A DNA stretch of 64,000 bases from Amycolatopsis vastitatis (GTDB taxonomy: Bacteria > Actinomycetota > Actinomycetes > Mycobacteriales > Pseudonocardiaceae). Below, in pieces: positions 41,801 to 50,415 of this stretch. The translations under genes were made by a program, and so were the position numbers. Below the pieces are notes generated by a model, which searched no databases, had not been told where the DNA came from, and was given only the letters and a program-made list of their open reading frames with translations. The stretch spans positions 62,001 through 126,000 of the forward strand of contig NZ_NMUL01000049.1 of NCBI RefSeq assembly GCF_002234595.1, read 5' to 3'. Positions within the stretch are counted from its first letter, which is position 1. Each line of letters opens with the position of its first letter.

Positions 41801-42130
41801 GCGCCGACGTTCTCCGGCAGCGCCGTCTACACCACGACGGTGACGCTCACGGCCGAGGACTTGGCGCAGCGCAAGCTGATCCTCGATCTCGGCGAGGTGC
41901 ACGACCTCGCCACGGCGACGGTGAACGGCACCGAGCTGCCCACAGCGCTCTGGCATCCGTACACAGTGGACGCCACGAAGGCGCTGCGCCCGGGCGTCAA
42001 CACGATCAGCGTCCGCGTCACCAACACCCTGGCCAACTCACGCAACAAGATCCTTCCGTCAGGCCTCGTCGGCCCGGTCGCGCTGCGCCCGCAGGCCGCC
42101 GTCACCGCCCGCTTGGAGGCCATCCGATGA
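38822..42130 (+). CDS. Secreted GH106-like glycoside hydrolase (alpha-L-rhamnosidase type), copy 1
   Basis: The 1102-residue protein has a Sec signal (TLMSLVLAVVTALSVSTPATA) and the GH106-type opening FANPPKDSRPAIYWYWNNTITSAITDHQMAEMRAKGIYEAVIFPLGG. A central laminin-G-like insert (residues about 170-330) precedes the catalytic region with FWDDEPFLASAQPHPFKRLPSSP near 430, MDETFGNAGW-like LMETFGNAGWQVAPDYMHA near 580 and FLHAMYTDE near 615. C-terminal beta domains follow (DLGEVHDLATATVNGTELP near 1025). GH106 enzymes remove rhamnose from pectin, including RG-I and RG-II. The four-base overlap with the next gene shows tight coupling. Substrate is inferred. Confidence 0.82.
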   Translation: MRRTLMSLVLAVVTALSVSTPATAGHDPGFDPAAFANPPKDSRPAIYWYWNNTITSAITDHQMAEMRAKGIYEAVIFPLGGDSMQPVFLSEDWFTLVGHVLREAQRTGMKMWLFNDNNFPSGRGANYVVNGGTLGARTIPARPDLRLKGLLRSTRIATGPSTLKLAETSGLSVDTGKLVVDPATAPGAAPLAPGAGWTDYTVSGKVTLTTGGVQLAVRSDGTHGYLVDVDQKGAASVYKVDGPNRTRLTTGVNTPGFTPTHVQTVSVTVSGTTITPKINNTVQPAATDASYPAGAAAVSAEGTQRSLWDDLTVTAADGAKLWTSTFDDATALADFSQNRVNLTGVTAAAARPVGTTAAVELTGDTWQVPAGRWQVDVYSQVLLRDDSSGYVRGYLDLLDPAATDAFLSIAPEEYARRFPWAMGSVVPGFWDDEPFLASAQPHPFKRLPSSPGLADAVRAAGGTPGVAYTAAADGLDAVADRAAGTYWRAVDNLFSTSYYRREADWMAKHGLKLISNPLLDEQGPQQRMNSTGDLAKDNQWAQVPGSDMITTDYTAGRQTTLARNASSAAHQSGAPRSLMETFGNAGWQVAPDYMHATVGALATRGVNLTFLHAMYTDETSVTFAPPFGPRSTFWEDMPDVDAWIGRVMELGRGTNLARSGLVQPQRAAEQTRKSDAGHRLDDDLSATAFALERGQVDFDLLSDSSLSGDPAARFQAVPRAGTLQVGRADYQLAVLPRTPVVDLETARTLTKFVQSGGHLIAVGPLPTREAAGRDADLARELRNLSGSSSWTRRGAGAVALVTDVNAIAGLAQNAGFGAARLQPAADAVRVQRTGRGADTAFLLNNESDAVVTTTVTFPVGGTPEIWDPRTGTAKVATAYSRGWATTGVPVTLQPYETLGVVFRQGVRDTAHLTDGTLPAGSVSLTGREMQAAVTAVASGTYALTGQANGRTYRGTVRVTDPLAPIALTGPWTVRLEQDGAVATERPLGSWTTFAPTFSGSAVYTTTVTLTAEDLAQRKLILDLGEVHDLATATVNGTELPTALWHPYTVDATKALRPGVNTISVRVTNTLANSRNKILPSGLVGPVALRPQAAVTARLEAIR

Positions 42131-45039
42131 CGGTCAGCAGACGCACGGTGCTCACGATCGGTGCCGCACTCGGCGTGGGCGCCACCCTCTCGTGGGCGCC
42201 ACCCGCACTCGCCGTACCCGGGAAGCCGTTCGCCCGGCAGTTCGCCAGACCCGATGCGAGGACGGCCGCCAAGTTCCGCTGGTGGTGGCCGCACGGCCTG
42301 GTCGACCTCGGCGAGATCGCCCGCGAGGTGGACCAGATCGCCGACGCCGGGTTCGGCGGCGTCGAAATCCAGGACGTCCACCACAGCGTGCAGACCGTCA
42401 TGGATCCCGAGCACCACGGCTGGGGCACACCCGCGTGGCTCGCGGCGGTGGAGACGGCACTGCGCCGGGCGAAGGCCCGCGGCCTGACCGTCGACCTCGC
42501 GATGGGCCCCTGCTGGCCCACCGCGGTGCCGACCATCACGCCCGACGACGTCGCGGCGAGCAAGGAACTGGCGCACGGCGTCATCACGGTCGTCGGCAGC
42601 TACACCGGCCCGCCGCCGGCTGCGCTGGTGCCCGCCGAGGACGGCGTCGGCAAGCAGGACCTGGTCGCCGTCCAGGCCGCCCGGGTGATCGGTTCGCCCA
42701 CCGCGGCCACGGTGTCGCTCGACCCGGTGTCGGTGCGGTCCGTGGAAGTCCACAACGGACAGATCGACTGGACCGCACCCGATGGCACCTGGGTGCTGCT
42801 CGCGTACTGGGTCCGTGGCTCGGCGCAGCAACCGGAAGCGGGCCCGCACACCGCACCGCTCGCCTACGTCGTCGACCACTTCAGCGCGGCGGGCACCAAG
42901 GTCGTGCTGGACGAGTGGAACTCGACGATTCTCACGCCCGCCATCCGGCGCCTGCTGAAGGCCGTCGGCGGTGACCTCTTCGAGGACTCCCTGGAGATCG
43001 AAACCGACGCGACGATCTGGACCCCGGGCTTCCTGGCCGAATTCCGGCGCCGGGCGGGCTACGACCTGCTGCCGTACCTGCCGGTCGTCGTGCAGAAAAA
43101 GGGCAAGTACCCGTTCGCCTTCGACACCGACACGTCCAACCACGTCCGCGACGACTACAACGAGGTGCTCTCGGACCTCTACCACGAGAACCACCTGATC
43201 CCGGTGCGGGACTTCGCGCACCGCCTCGGCATGACCCTGCGCGTGCAGCCCTACGGCCTGCCGACCGACGCCATCCGCAGCGCGGCGCTGCTGGACGTGC
43301 CGGAAAGCGAGTCGCTGGGGTTCAAGAACCTCGACGACTACCGCGTCCTGGCCTCCGGCCGCGACATGGGCGGGCGGCAGCTGCTGTCGTGCGAGTCGGC
43401 GGCGTACGCGAACGGCGCGTACAACACCACCTGGGACAAGGTGCTGCAGACGATGGGCAGCGTCTTCGCGGGCGGGGCGAACCAGGCCGTGCTGCACGGG
43501 TTCGCCTACGCCATGGCGCCGGGCGCCGAGTGGCCCGGGTTCGCCGCTTTCTCGCCGTACAACGGCACCGGCATCGGCTACGCCGAGGCGTGGGGCCCGC
43601 GGCAGCCGACCTGGGGGCACGTGCCGGACATCGCCGGCTGGTTCGCCCGCGCGCAGCTGGTGCTGCGCACCGGGCGGCCGCAGGTGGACCTCGTCTTCTT
43701 CCGGCAGAAGGGCTGGACGTCCACCGGCATCGGCGCGCCGTGGGCGACCAACGACGGCGTCCCGACCGGCTGGACCCACGGCTTCCTCAGCGAGGGCGTG
43801 CTGGACCTGCCGAGCGCCGTCGTGCGGGGCGGACGGCTGGCGCCCGACGGGCCCGCGTACAAGGCGATGATCCTCGGTGGCGACCAGTTCCACGGCAGCG
43901 AACACACGCTGTCGGTGCCCGCGGCGCAGCGGCTCCTGGACTTCGCCCGTGCGGGCCTGCCGACGATCGTCATCGGCACCTGGGCCGACGTGCACGCCGA
44001 GGGAATCGCGCAGCCGGGGGAGAACGACCGGCTGCGTTCCCTCATCGCGGAGTTGCTTTCGCAGCGCACGGTCCGCGTGGTCGCCGACGCGACCGGCATC
44101 CCGGCCGCGCTGGCCGAGCTGGGTGTCACGCGCGATGTGGAGCACGCCGCGTCCACGGTGATGAGCGTGCACCGGGTCGACGGCGACACCGACTACTACT
44201 ACCTCTGCAACGCGCGGCACGCCGAGAACCGCAAGATCACCGCCGTCACGCAGGACGTGTGGCTGACTGCGCAGTCTCGCGACGCGCAGCCGTTCGTGCT
44301 GAACGCCTGGACCGGCAAGACCGAGCGGCTCGGCGTGTTTACCCGCTCCGGCAACAAAATCCGGGTCTCGGTGTCGCTCAACCCGGGTCAGTCGGTGATC
44401 GTCGCGCTCGGCCGCGCCGACCGTGGCCCGAACGCCGTGGCGACGGACGCGCCCGAGGTGCGGTACCTCGACGGCAGGCTCGTGGTGCGGGCTTCGGCCG
44501 CGGGCACGTACTCGACCACGCTGGCGAACGGGCGGGTCGCACGAACTCCGGTCGCGTCCCCGCCCGCGCCGATCGCCCTGGCTGCATGGGACCTCGAAGT
44601 GGAGGACTGGCAGCCGGGCACGTCGCCGACTTCGACGGTCAAGCTCAAGCGGCGGTTCTCGCTGACGACGCTCGCGGCCTGGCCCTCGATCCCGGGGCTG
44701 GAGGACGTCTCGGGCATCGGCCGCTACCGGACCACCGTCGACCTCGGCCGGTGGGACCACGGGCTCGGTGCGTATTTGGACCTCGGCGAGGTGTTCGACA
44801 CCTACCGCGTGCGGGTGAACGGCGCCGCGCTGCCGCCGCAGGACGTGCTCGACCCGGTCGTCGATGTCGGGCCCTGGCTGCGGTCCGGGCGCAACAGCAT
44901 CGAGGTGGAGGTCGCCACCACGCTGAACAACCGGCTCCGCGTGAGCCGTCCGGCCGTGTTCGCGATCGCGGCGCGGCAGGCGTACGGGCTGGTCGGGCCG
45001 GTGCGCCTGCTGCCCTACCGGCAGGCGGAGGTCAGATGA
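42127..45039 (+). CDS. Tat-exported GH106-like glycoside hydrolase, copy 2
   Basis: The 970-residue protein starts at ATG 42127 with a Tat signal (VSRRTVLTIGAALGVGATLSWAPPALA). It follows the GH106 pattern: FARPDARTAAKFRWWWPHGLVDLGEI, IADAGFGGVEIQDVHH, VDLAMGPCWPT, FEDSLEIETDATIWTPGFLAEFRRRAGYDLLPYLPVV and a C-terminal jelly-roll (YLDLGEVFDTYRVRVNGAALPP). It is a distant relative of the preceding gene product, so the two may cut different rhamnosyl linkages. Overlaps by four bases at both ends mark the middle of the operon. Confidence 0.8.
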   Translation: MTVSRRTVLTIGAALGVGATLSWAPPALAVPGKPFARQFARPDARTAAKFRWWWPHGLVDLGEIAREVDQIADAGFGGVEIQDVHHSVQTVMDPEHHGWGTPAWLAAVETALRRAKARGLTVDLAMGPCWPTAVPTITPDDVAASKELAHGVITVVGSYTGPPPAALVPAEDGVGKQDLVAVQAARVIGSPTAATVSLDPVSVRSVEVHNGQIDWTAPDGTWVLLAYWVRGSAQQPEAGPHTAPLAYVVDHFSAAGTKVVLDEWNSTILTPAIRRLLKAVGGDLFEDSLEIETDATIWTPGFLAEFRRRAGYDLLPYLPVVVQKKGKYPFAFDTDTSNHVRDDYNEVLSDLYHENHLIPVRDFAHRLGMTLRVQPYGLPTDAIRSAALLDVPESESLGFKNLDDYRVLASGRDMGGRQLLSCESAAYANGAYNTTWDKVLQTMGSVFAGGANQAVLHGFAYAMAPGAEWPGFAAFSPYNGTGIGYAEAWGPRQPTWGHVPDIAGWFARAQLVLRTGRPQVDLVFFRQKGWTSTGIGAPWATNDGVPTGWTHGFLSEGVLDLPSAVVRGGRLAPDGPAYKAMILGGDQFHGSEHTLSVPAAQRLLDFARAGLPTIVIGTWADVHAEGIAQPGENDRLRSLIAELLSQRTVRVVADATGIPAALAELGVTRDVEHAASTVMSVHRVDGDTDYYYLCNARHAENRKITAVTQDVWLTAQSRDAQPFVLNAWTGKTERLGVFTRSGNKIRVSVSLNPGQSVIVALGRADRGPNAVATDAPEVRYLDGRLVVRASAAGTYSTTLANGRVARTPVASPPAPIALAAWDLEVEDWQPGTSPTSTVKLKRRFSLTTLAAWPSIPGLEDVSGIGRYRTTVDLGRWDHGLGAYLDLGEVFDTYRVRVNGAALPPQDVLDPVVDVGPWLRSGRNSIEVEVATTLNNRLRVSRPAVFAIAARQAYGLVGPVRLLPYRQAEVR

Positions 45040-47462
45040 ACGTCACCCGGCGCACCGCGCTCGGCCTTGGGGCCGCACTCGGACTGGCGGCCGTCGCACC
45101 GTGGAGCGCTTCGGCTTCCCCGGGCGCCCCGGTCCGGCCGGTCGCGCTCGGCGGCGTCCGGCTGCTGGAGAGCCGGTATCTGGCGAACATGCGGCGGACC
45201 GTGGCGTACCTGAAGTTCGTCGACTTCGACCGGCTGCTGCACACGTTCCGGCTGACCGCCGGCCTGCCGACGTCGGCCGAACCGTGCGGCGGCTGGGAAG
45301 CGCCGGACATCCAGCTGCGCGGGCACACCACTGGGCACCTGCTGTCCGGCCTGGCCCTCGCGGCCGCGAACACCGGCGACCCCGAACTGGCCGTGAAGAG
45401 CACACGCCTGGTGGCCGCGCTGGCCGAGTGCCAGGCGGGGTCCGGCTACCTCTCGGCGTTCCCGGAGCAGGCGTTCGCCGACCTCGAAGCCGGGAAATCC
45501 GTCTGGGCGCCGTACTACACGATCCACAAGATCCTCGCCGGACTGCTGGACCAGCACCGGCTGCTCGGCACCGCGGGCGCACTCGACGTCGCCCGCGGCA
45601 TCGCGCGCTGGATCGACACGCGCACGGCACCGCTGTCCCATGACGCCATGCAGAAGGTCCTGCACACCGAGTTCGGCGGGATGAACGAGGCCCTGGCCAA
45701 CCTGTACGCGATCACGCGAGATCCGCTGCACCTCACGCTGGCCCGCAGATTCGACCACGACGAGCTCTTCACGCCCCTCGCGGCCCGCCAGGACACCCTC
45801 GCCGGGCGGCACGCGAACACCGACATCGCGAAGATCGTCGGCGCGGCGGCGGAGTACGACGTGACGGGCGAGCAGCGCTACCGCACGATCGCGACGTACT
45901 TCTGGGACCAGGTCGTCCACCACCACAGCTACGTCATCGGCGGCAACGCCAACGCGGAGTTCTTCGGGCCGCCGGACCAGGTCGTCAGCCAGCTCGGCGA
46001 GAACACCTGCGAGAACTGCAACAGCTACAACATGCTCAAGCTCGGCCGGCTGCTGTTCCTGCAGGACCCGAGCCGCACCGAGTACCTCGACCACTACGAG
46101 TGGACGCTGCTCAACCAGATGCTGGGCGAGCAGGACCCGGACTCGCCGCACGGGTTCGTCACCTACTACACCGGCCTGGTGCCGGGCGCCCAGCGCCAGG
46201 GCAAGCAGGGCGTCACGTCCGACGCCGGTTCGTACAGCAGCGACTACGGCAACTTCACCTGCGACCACGGCACCGGCCTGGAGACGCACGTGAAGTACGC
46301 GGAGAACATCTACTTCACTTCCGGCGACACGTTGTACGTCAACCTGTTCATCGCCTCCACAGTGGACTTCCATGGCGTCTCGGTGCGGCTGGAGACCGAG
46401 TACCCGTACGACGAAACGGTGCGGCTGCGCGTCGACGGCTCCGGCTCTTTCGCCTTGCGCATGCGGATCCCGTCGTGGGTCTCGAAGCCGCGGCTGACGG
46501 TCAACCGCGTGCCGGTGCCCGCCACGCCGGGCCGGTTCGCGACGATCCGGCGGCGGTGGCACGCGGGCGACGTCGTCGAGCTGCACCTGCCGATGACCAC
46601 GCGGTGGCTGCCCGCGCCGGACAACCCCGCGGTGCGGGCACTGACGTACGGCCCGCTGGTTCTCGCGGCCCGGCACGGGTCCTCGGCTCCGCCGGTCACC
46701 CCGACGGTGGACCCGCGCACGCTGCGGCGCGAGCCCGGGCGCGTGGAATTCAGCGTGCGGGCGGGGGAGGAGCGGCTGCGGCTGAGCCCGTTCCTGGACG
46801 TGCAGCACGACCACTACAGCGTCTACTTCGCCGCACCGCCGGACCGGCCTGCACCGAAGACCGTGGCGGTCTACCCGCTCGACGGGAATCTCGCCGAGTC
46901 GACGCATCGCTGGCCGGACGCGGTGCTCGCCGGCGGCGCGGTGCCGGGGGAGCGGGGCATCGAGCTGGACGGCGTCAGCGGGCACGTGCGCCTGGCCCCG
47001 GGCTTGCCGGCGAACCTGACCGAGCTGACGGTGTCGATGTGGGTCCGCCCGGACGTGATCGTCAATTCGGCGCGGGTGTTCGACCTGGGTTTCAACACGC
47101 AGTCGTACCTGTTCCTGACCCCGCGCACGGGCCTCGGCGTCGCCCGCTGCGCGATGAAGCTGGGCGGCATGGCGGCGGAGGACTACGTGGACGCGGCGGT
47201 CGCGCTCCCGGCGGGGACGTGGACGCACGTGGCGGTCACGGCGGGCAACGGGCTGCGGCTGTACTTCGACGGCGTGCTCACCGGGGTGAACCCGGCACCG
47301 CTGATGAGCCCGCTCCTGCTCGGTGCGACCCAGCTGAACTACCTGGGGCGTTCGCAGAATCCCAAACACCCGTACTTGAAGGGCGCGGTCGCGGACTTCC
47401 GGCTGTACGGCCGTGTGCTGGGGGAGCCGGAGGTGCAGGTGCTGGCGACGGGAGAGCATTGA
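45036..47462 (+). CDS. Tat-exported GH127-like beta-L-arabinofuranosidase with LamG domain
   Basis: The 808-residue protein starts at ATG 45036 with a Tat-type signal (VTRRTALGLGAALGLAAVAPWSASA). The DUF1680/GH127 catalytic domain runs to about residue 590: CGGWEAPDIQLRGHTTGHLLSGLAL, HTEFGGMNEALANLYA, GENTCENCNSYNMLKLGRLLF and NFTCDHGTGLETHVKYAENIYF. Known GH127 enzymes bind zinc through a Glu, a Cys of the ENC motif and a CC pair. Here the pair is Cys-Asp (TCDHGTG). A C-terminal LamG/concanavalin-like domain follows (residues about 610-805, AVYPLDGNLAES...FDGVLTGVNP...NYLGRSQNP). It would release L-arabinofuranose and complete the rhamnose/arabinose-stripping set. Confidence 0.85.
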   Translation: MNVTRRTALGLGAALGLAAVAPWSASASPGAPVRPVALGGVRLLESRYLANMRRTVAYLKFVDFDRLLHTFRLTAGLPTSAEPCGGWEAPDIQLRGHTTGHLLSGLALAAANTGDPELAVKSTRLVAALAECQAGSGYLSAFPEQAFADLEAGKSVWAPYYTIHKILAGLLDQHRLLGTAGALDVARGIARWIDTRTAPLSHDAMQKVLHTEFGGMNEALANLYAITRDPLHLTLARRFDHDELFTPLAARQDTLAGRHANTDIAKIVGAAAEYDVTGEQRYRTIATYFWDQVVHHHSYVIGGNANAEFFGPPDQVVSQLGENTCENCNSYNMLKLGRLLFLQDPSRTEYLDHYEWTLLNQMLGEQDPDSPHGFVTYYTGLVPGAQRQGKQGVTSDAGSYSSDYGNFTCDHGTGLETHVKYAENIYFTSGDTLYVNLFIASTVDFHGVSVRLETEYPYDETVRLRVDGSGSFALRMRIPSWVSKPRLTVNRVPVPATPGRFATIRRRWHAGDVVELHLPMTTRWLPAPDNPAVRALTYGPLVLAARHGSSAPPVTPTVDPRTLRREPGRVEFSVRAGEERLRLSPFLDVQHDHYSVYFAAPPDRPAPKTVAVYPLDGNLAESTHRWPDAVLAGGAVPGERGIELDGVSGHVRLAPGLPANLTELTVSMWVRPDVIVNSARVFDLGFNTQSYLFLTPRTGLGVARCAMKLGGMAAEDYVDAAVALPAGTWTHVAVTAGNGLRLYFDGVLTGVNPAPLMSPLLLGATQLNYLGRSQNPKHPYLKGAVADFRLYGRVLGEPEVQVLATGEH

Positions 47463-47486
47463 GCCCGAACACCGGCGGCGGAGGCC

Positions 47487-47518
47487 GGCAGGTGCTGCCC
47501 CTTGTCGCGACACCTGCC
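47487..47518 (+). terminator. Hairpin terminator after the glycoside hydrolase operon
   Basis: GGCAGGTG (47487-47494) and CACCTGCC (47511-47518) form a perfect 8-bp stem (9 with the flanking C-G) around a 16-nt loop, 25 bp after the GH127 stop. No T tract. Between here and 47723 there is only a short - strand coding-like tail (LTVADEEAELLSAPAV, ending near 47540) and no gene. Confidence 0.5.
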
Positions 47519-47723
47519 GACCAGGCCTTCCTCAGACCGCCGGAGCACTCAGTAGTTCGGCTTCCTCGTCGGCGACGGTCAGGTCACGGGCACGCGCGGG
47601 TCACCGGCTTCCCCGGTCCAGGTCGAGTGCGCCTGCCCGCCACCAGCCGACCCAGCCGGCGTGACCCACACCATCGGCTGGAGCCGCCGGGGTGAATACC
47701 GGAACCATCAGCTACGCGGGATG

Positions 47724-48236
47724 TCAGCTCGAGACACCGTGTTGCTCGGCGATCCACTGGGCGAGGGCGGCCAAGGTGGTTTCGACGCTGCCGATCATGT
47801 ACTCGCGGAGAGCCTCCAAGTCCGTGCGATTCCGTCCCAGTACCGGATCGAGGCGCAGGAGCTGCCAGGACTGCTGAACCAGTGTGCCCCGCCCTTGCGA
47901 ACGGAAGGTCCAGGTCCAGTGCACGATCCCGTCCTGGGCGCCACCGACGACGAAGCCGAATGCCGCTCCGGAATCGGCCTGGACAACCTGCGACCTGGTG
48001 GTCCACTCCTTGCCGTCCCGGCGGTTGGTGCCGCTGAACCAGGCGCCGACCCGGGGGCCGGCGTCGTCGTCGTAGCAAACAGCGCTGGCGGTGGGACTCC
48101 AGCGGCTGACCGCTGAAACATCGCTGACCAGCTCGTAGGCGGAGATGGGCGCGGCGTCGACCCATGCGCTCCTGGTGAAGACGAAATCAGCGGCGTCGAC
48201 GTTTTCGGGAAAGCCGCGTTCATCGGTGTTGTTCAC
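47724..48236 (-). CDS. SRPBCC-superfamily (START/polyketide cyclase-like) protein
   Basis: The 170-residue protein reads VDAAPISAYELVSDVSAVSRWSPTASAVCYDDDAGPRVGAWFSGTNRRDGKEW and later GIVHWTWTFRSQGRGTLVQQSWQLLRLDPV, the alternating beta-strand pattern of the SRPBCC ligand-binding fold. It has no signal peptide. The start is probably the GTG at 48236; the site upstream (GTGGAG) is close. It may bind a hydrophobic ligand. It diverges from the XRE regulator at 48338, about 100 bp between the starts, so the two may be co-regulated. Confidence 0.78.
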   Translation of the reverse strand: MNNTDERGFPENVDAADFVFTRSAWVDAAPISAYELVSDVSAVSRWSPTASAVCYDDDAGPRVGAWFSGTNRRDGKEWTTRSQVVQADSGAAFGFVVGGAQDGIVHWTWTFRSQGRGTLVQQSWQLLRLDPVLGRNRTDLEALREYMIGSVETTLAALAQWIAEQHGVSS

Positions 48237-48337
48237 AACTCCACTCCACCGATCGGGCCGGTGGCCGGCCAGCCCCGGGTTTGCCTATCCCGGGTTGGGG
48301 CAGGCAGCGCGCGGCGCGGCCAGCCGATACTGGAGCC

Positions 48338-49231
48338 ATGACCGGAACGTCACAGCTCGGGGACTTCCTCAAGGCGCGGCGATCGCAACTGCGCCCTGAG
48401 GACGTCGGGGTAGCCACGTACGGCGAACGGCGACGGGTGCCGGGGCTCCGGCGCGAGGAGCTTGCTCTGCTCGCCGGGGTGAGCGCGTCCTACTACACCC
48501 GGATGGAACAGGGGCAGTCGCCGAGTGCCTCGTCCGAGGTTCTCGATGCGATCGCCGGGGCGCTGCGGCTGGACGAGTCCGAGCGTCGGCACCTGCACGT
48601 CTTGGCCGATCTGGGCCGGCGCCGCCCCGGATACCGCCGGCCGGCGCCGGAGTACGTGACCGAGGCCGCCGGTCAGCTGCTGGCGGCGTTCGCCGAGGTA
48701 CCCGCGATCGTCCTCGGCCGGCGCACGGACGTTCTGGCCTGGAATCCGCTGGGGCATGCACTGTTCGCCGGTCACCTGGACTTCGGCGCTCCGGCGACGG
48801 CGGCAGGGCGCCCGAACATGGCCCGGCTGGTGTTCCTCGACGGCCACACCCGGGATCTCTACGCGGACTGGCCGGGCAAGGCGCGGGCCGTGGTCGGGAA
48901 TCTGCGGCTGGTGGCGGGCCAGCACCCGGGAGACGCGGCGTTGTACGCGCTGGTGGGGGAGCTCAGCTCGAAGAGTGCCGAGTTCGCCGCCATGTGGGCC
49001 GACCACCGGGTCAAGGCGTGCGCCGTCGCCCGCTACACAATGCGGCATCCTCTGGTCGGGACGCTTACGGTCCTGCAGCAGACCTTGAGCAGCGGACCGG
49101 GCCCCGCCGTCGTGGTCGCGACGACGGAGCCGGGCTCGCCTTCGCAGGCGGCGCTGACGCTGCTCGACCAGGCCACCGACCACGGCACCGTCCTGGCGCC
49201 ATCCCGGCCCCAGAAGGACCAGCCGATCTGA
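48338..49231 (+). CDS. XRE-family regulator with MmyB-like ligand domain
   Basis: From the ATG at 48338 (TGGAG upstream) the protein has 297 residues. The N-terminal Cro/C1-type helix-turn-helix is typical of this actinobacterial group (LGDFLKARRSQLRPEDVG...RRVPGLRREELALLAGVSASYYTRMEQGQSPSAS). The C-terminal half is the MmyB-like PAS-type domain (VLAWNPLGHALFAGHLDF...MARLVFLDGHTRDLYADWPGKARAVVGNLR). Members often control an adjacent, divergently read gene; here that is the SRPBCC gene. Ligand unknown. Confidence 0.87.
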   Translation: MTGTSQLGDFLKARRSQLRPEDVGVATYGERRRVPGLRREELALLAGVSASYYTRMEQGQSPSASSEVLDAIAGALRLDESERRHLHVLADLGRRRPGYRRPAPEYVTEAAGQLLAAFAEVPAIVLGRRTDVLAWNPLGHALFAGHLDFGAPATAAGRPNMARLVFLDGHTRDLYADWPGKARAVVGNLRLVAGQHPGDAALYALVGELSSKSAEFAAMWADHRVKACAVARYTMRHPLVGTLTVLQQTLSSGPGPAVVVATTEPGSPSQAALTLLDQATDHGTVLAPSRPQKDQPI

Positions 49232-49322
49232 TTTCACCCCGCCCGGGCCGCCCGGGCCGGGTTTCGCACACACCTGCGTGTCGGCATGTCGCTGACGCGC
49301 GCCCAGGAACAGAGAAGGAACC

Positions 49323-50288
49323 ATGAACAAGAAGCTGTCCAAGTCCGCTGTGTCGATGACCGTACTGGCTGCGGCGGCCATCACCGCACTGAGCGTTGCG
49401 CCGGCCGCGGCTTCCTCGGCGCCGTTGTGCGGCGCGAGGATCGCCGCCCACTTCGATCTGGCCGCGGGCCGGACACCGGAGAACGTGGCGTTGGATCCCA
49501 GCGGTGCCATGGCGGTCACGTTCGCCAAGGGCCGCCAGATCGCGGAAGTGTCGCCGAGCGGCGCCGTGCGCGTCCTCGCCACCCTGCCTCAGCCCGCCGA
49601 CGGGGGAGTCCACACCCCGGCCCTCGGGTTTCCCCTGACCGTCGGGATCACCCGGGCGGCGGACGGCACTCTGTACTTCCTCTACGCCACCGGAACGTCC
49701 GATCTGACCGGTGTCTGGCACCTGCGCCCGGGCGGGCTTCCCCAGCGGATCGCTTCACTGCCGGCCAACGGCCTGCCCAACGGGCTGGCGCTCGATCCGT
49801 TCACCGGCACGCTCTACGTGTCCGATTCGGTTTTGGGCACTATCTGGCGGGTGCCGGTGACCGGTGGAACGCCCACGGCCTGGTCGACGGCTCCCGAGCT
49901 GGCAGCCGAGGGGTTCCTCGGGGTGAACGGGCTGCAGCTGCGCGATGGGTCGGTTTGGGCCACGAACCTCGACAAGGGCACCGTCCTGCGCATCCCGATC
50001 CGGCGCAACGGCAGCGCCGGCGAGCTCCGGACCGTGGCCCGGGGGTTGGTGGGGATCGACGATTTCGCCTTCACCGGCCACGGAAACCAGCTCCTCGCCG
50101 CGCTCGACGCCCCGAACGAAGTCGCGCTCGTCCAGCCCGACGGCAGTCACTCGATCGTGTTGACCGCGGCCGACGGCCTGCAGAATCCCACGTCGGTCGC
50201 CGTGCGAGGCAGCACCGTCTACGTGTTCAGCGCCGCGTATTTAACCGCCAAGGACCCGAACCTGATCGTGGCCCACCTTGACCGTTGA
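49323..50288 (+). CDS. Secreted ScyD/ScyE-like beta-propeller protein
   Basis: The 321-residue protein has a clear Sec signal (VSMTVLAAAAITALSVAPAAASS) and a series of propeller-blade repeats of the SMP-30/NHL type: GRTPENVALDPSGAMAVTF, LTVGITRAADGTLYFLYATG, LPNGLALDPFTGTLYVSDSV and FLGVNGLQLRDGSVWATN. This fits the ScyD/ScyE family; no catalytic residues are evident. It may bind or hydrolyse a small molecule outside the cell. It lies 91 bp after the XRE gene and may share its promoter. Confidence 0.8.
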   Translation: MNKKLSKSAVSMTVLAAAAITALSVAPAAASSAPLCGARIAAHFDLAAGRTPENVALDPSGAMAVTFAKGRQIAEVSPSGAVRVLATLPQPADGGVHTPALGFPLTVGITRAADGTLYFLYATGTSDLTGVWHLRPGGLPQRIASLPANGLPNGLALDPFTGTLYVSDSVLGTIWRVPVTGGTPTAWSTAPELAAEGFLGVNGLQLRDGSVWATNLDKGTVLRIPIRRNGSAGELRTVARGLVGIDDFAFTGHGNQLLAALDAPNEVALVQPDGSHSIVLTAADGLQNPTSVAVRGSTVYVFSAAYLTAKDPNLIVAHLDR

Positions 50289-50347
50289 CGGCGTCGAAGT
50301 GAAGTCTCGGCCGAACGCGGTCGATGCCGACTCCCGATGTCCACACG

Positions 50348-50394
50348 TTGACACGGTTAGCTAACGGCACTAGCTTCTAGCTATTAATGTTAGC
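50348..50394 (+). promoter_or_regulatory. Promoter with operator palindromes for the hydrolase-tetR operon
   Basis: TTGACA (50348-50353) and TAGCTT (50371-50376) are spaced by exactly 17 bp. The perfect palindrome GTTAGCTAAC (50356-50365) lies in the spacer. A second, looser dyad with GCTA and TTAGC arms spans 50380-50394 just downstream, repeating the GTTAGC half-site. This is the classic layout of a promoter blocked by a repressor, and the operon itself encodes a TetR protein. Confidence 0.7.
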
Positions 50395-50415
50395 CTACGC
50401 CGGGGAGAGAGCGCC

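Noticed and set aside
41827..44760. 977-codon antisense open frame opposite the second GH106-like gene
   Set aside because: Same reason: His/Arg/Gly-rich composition with no recognisable domain and no start context.
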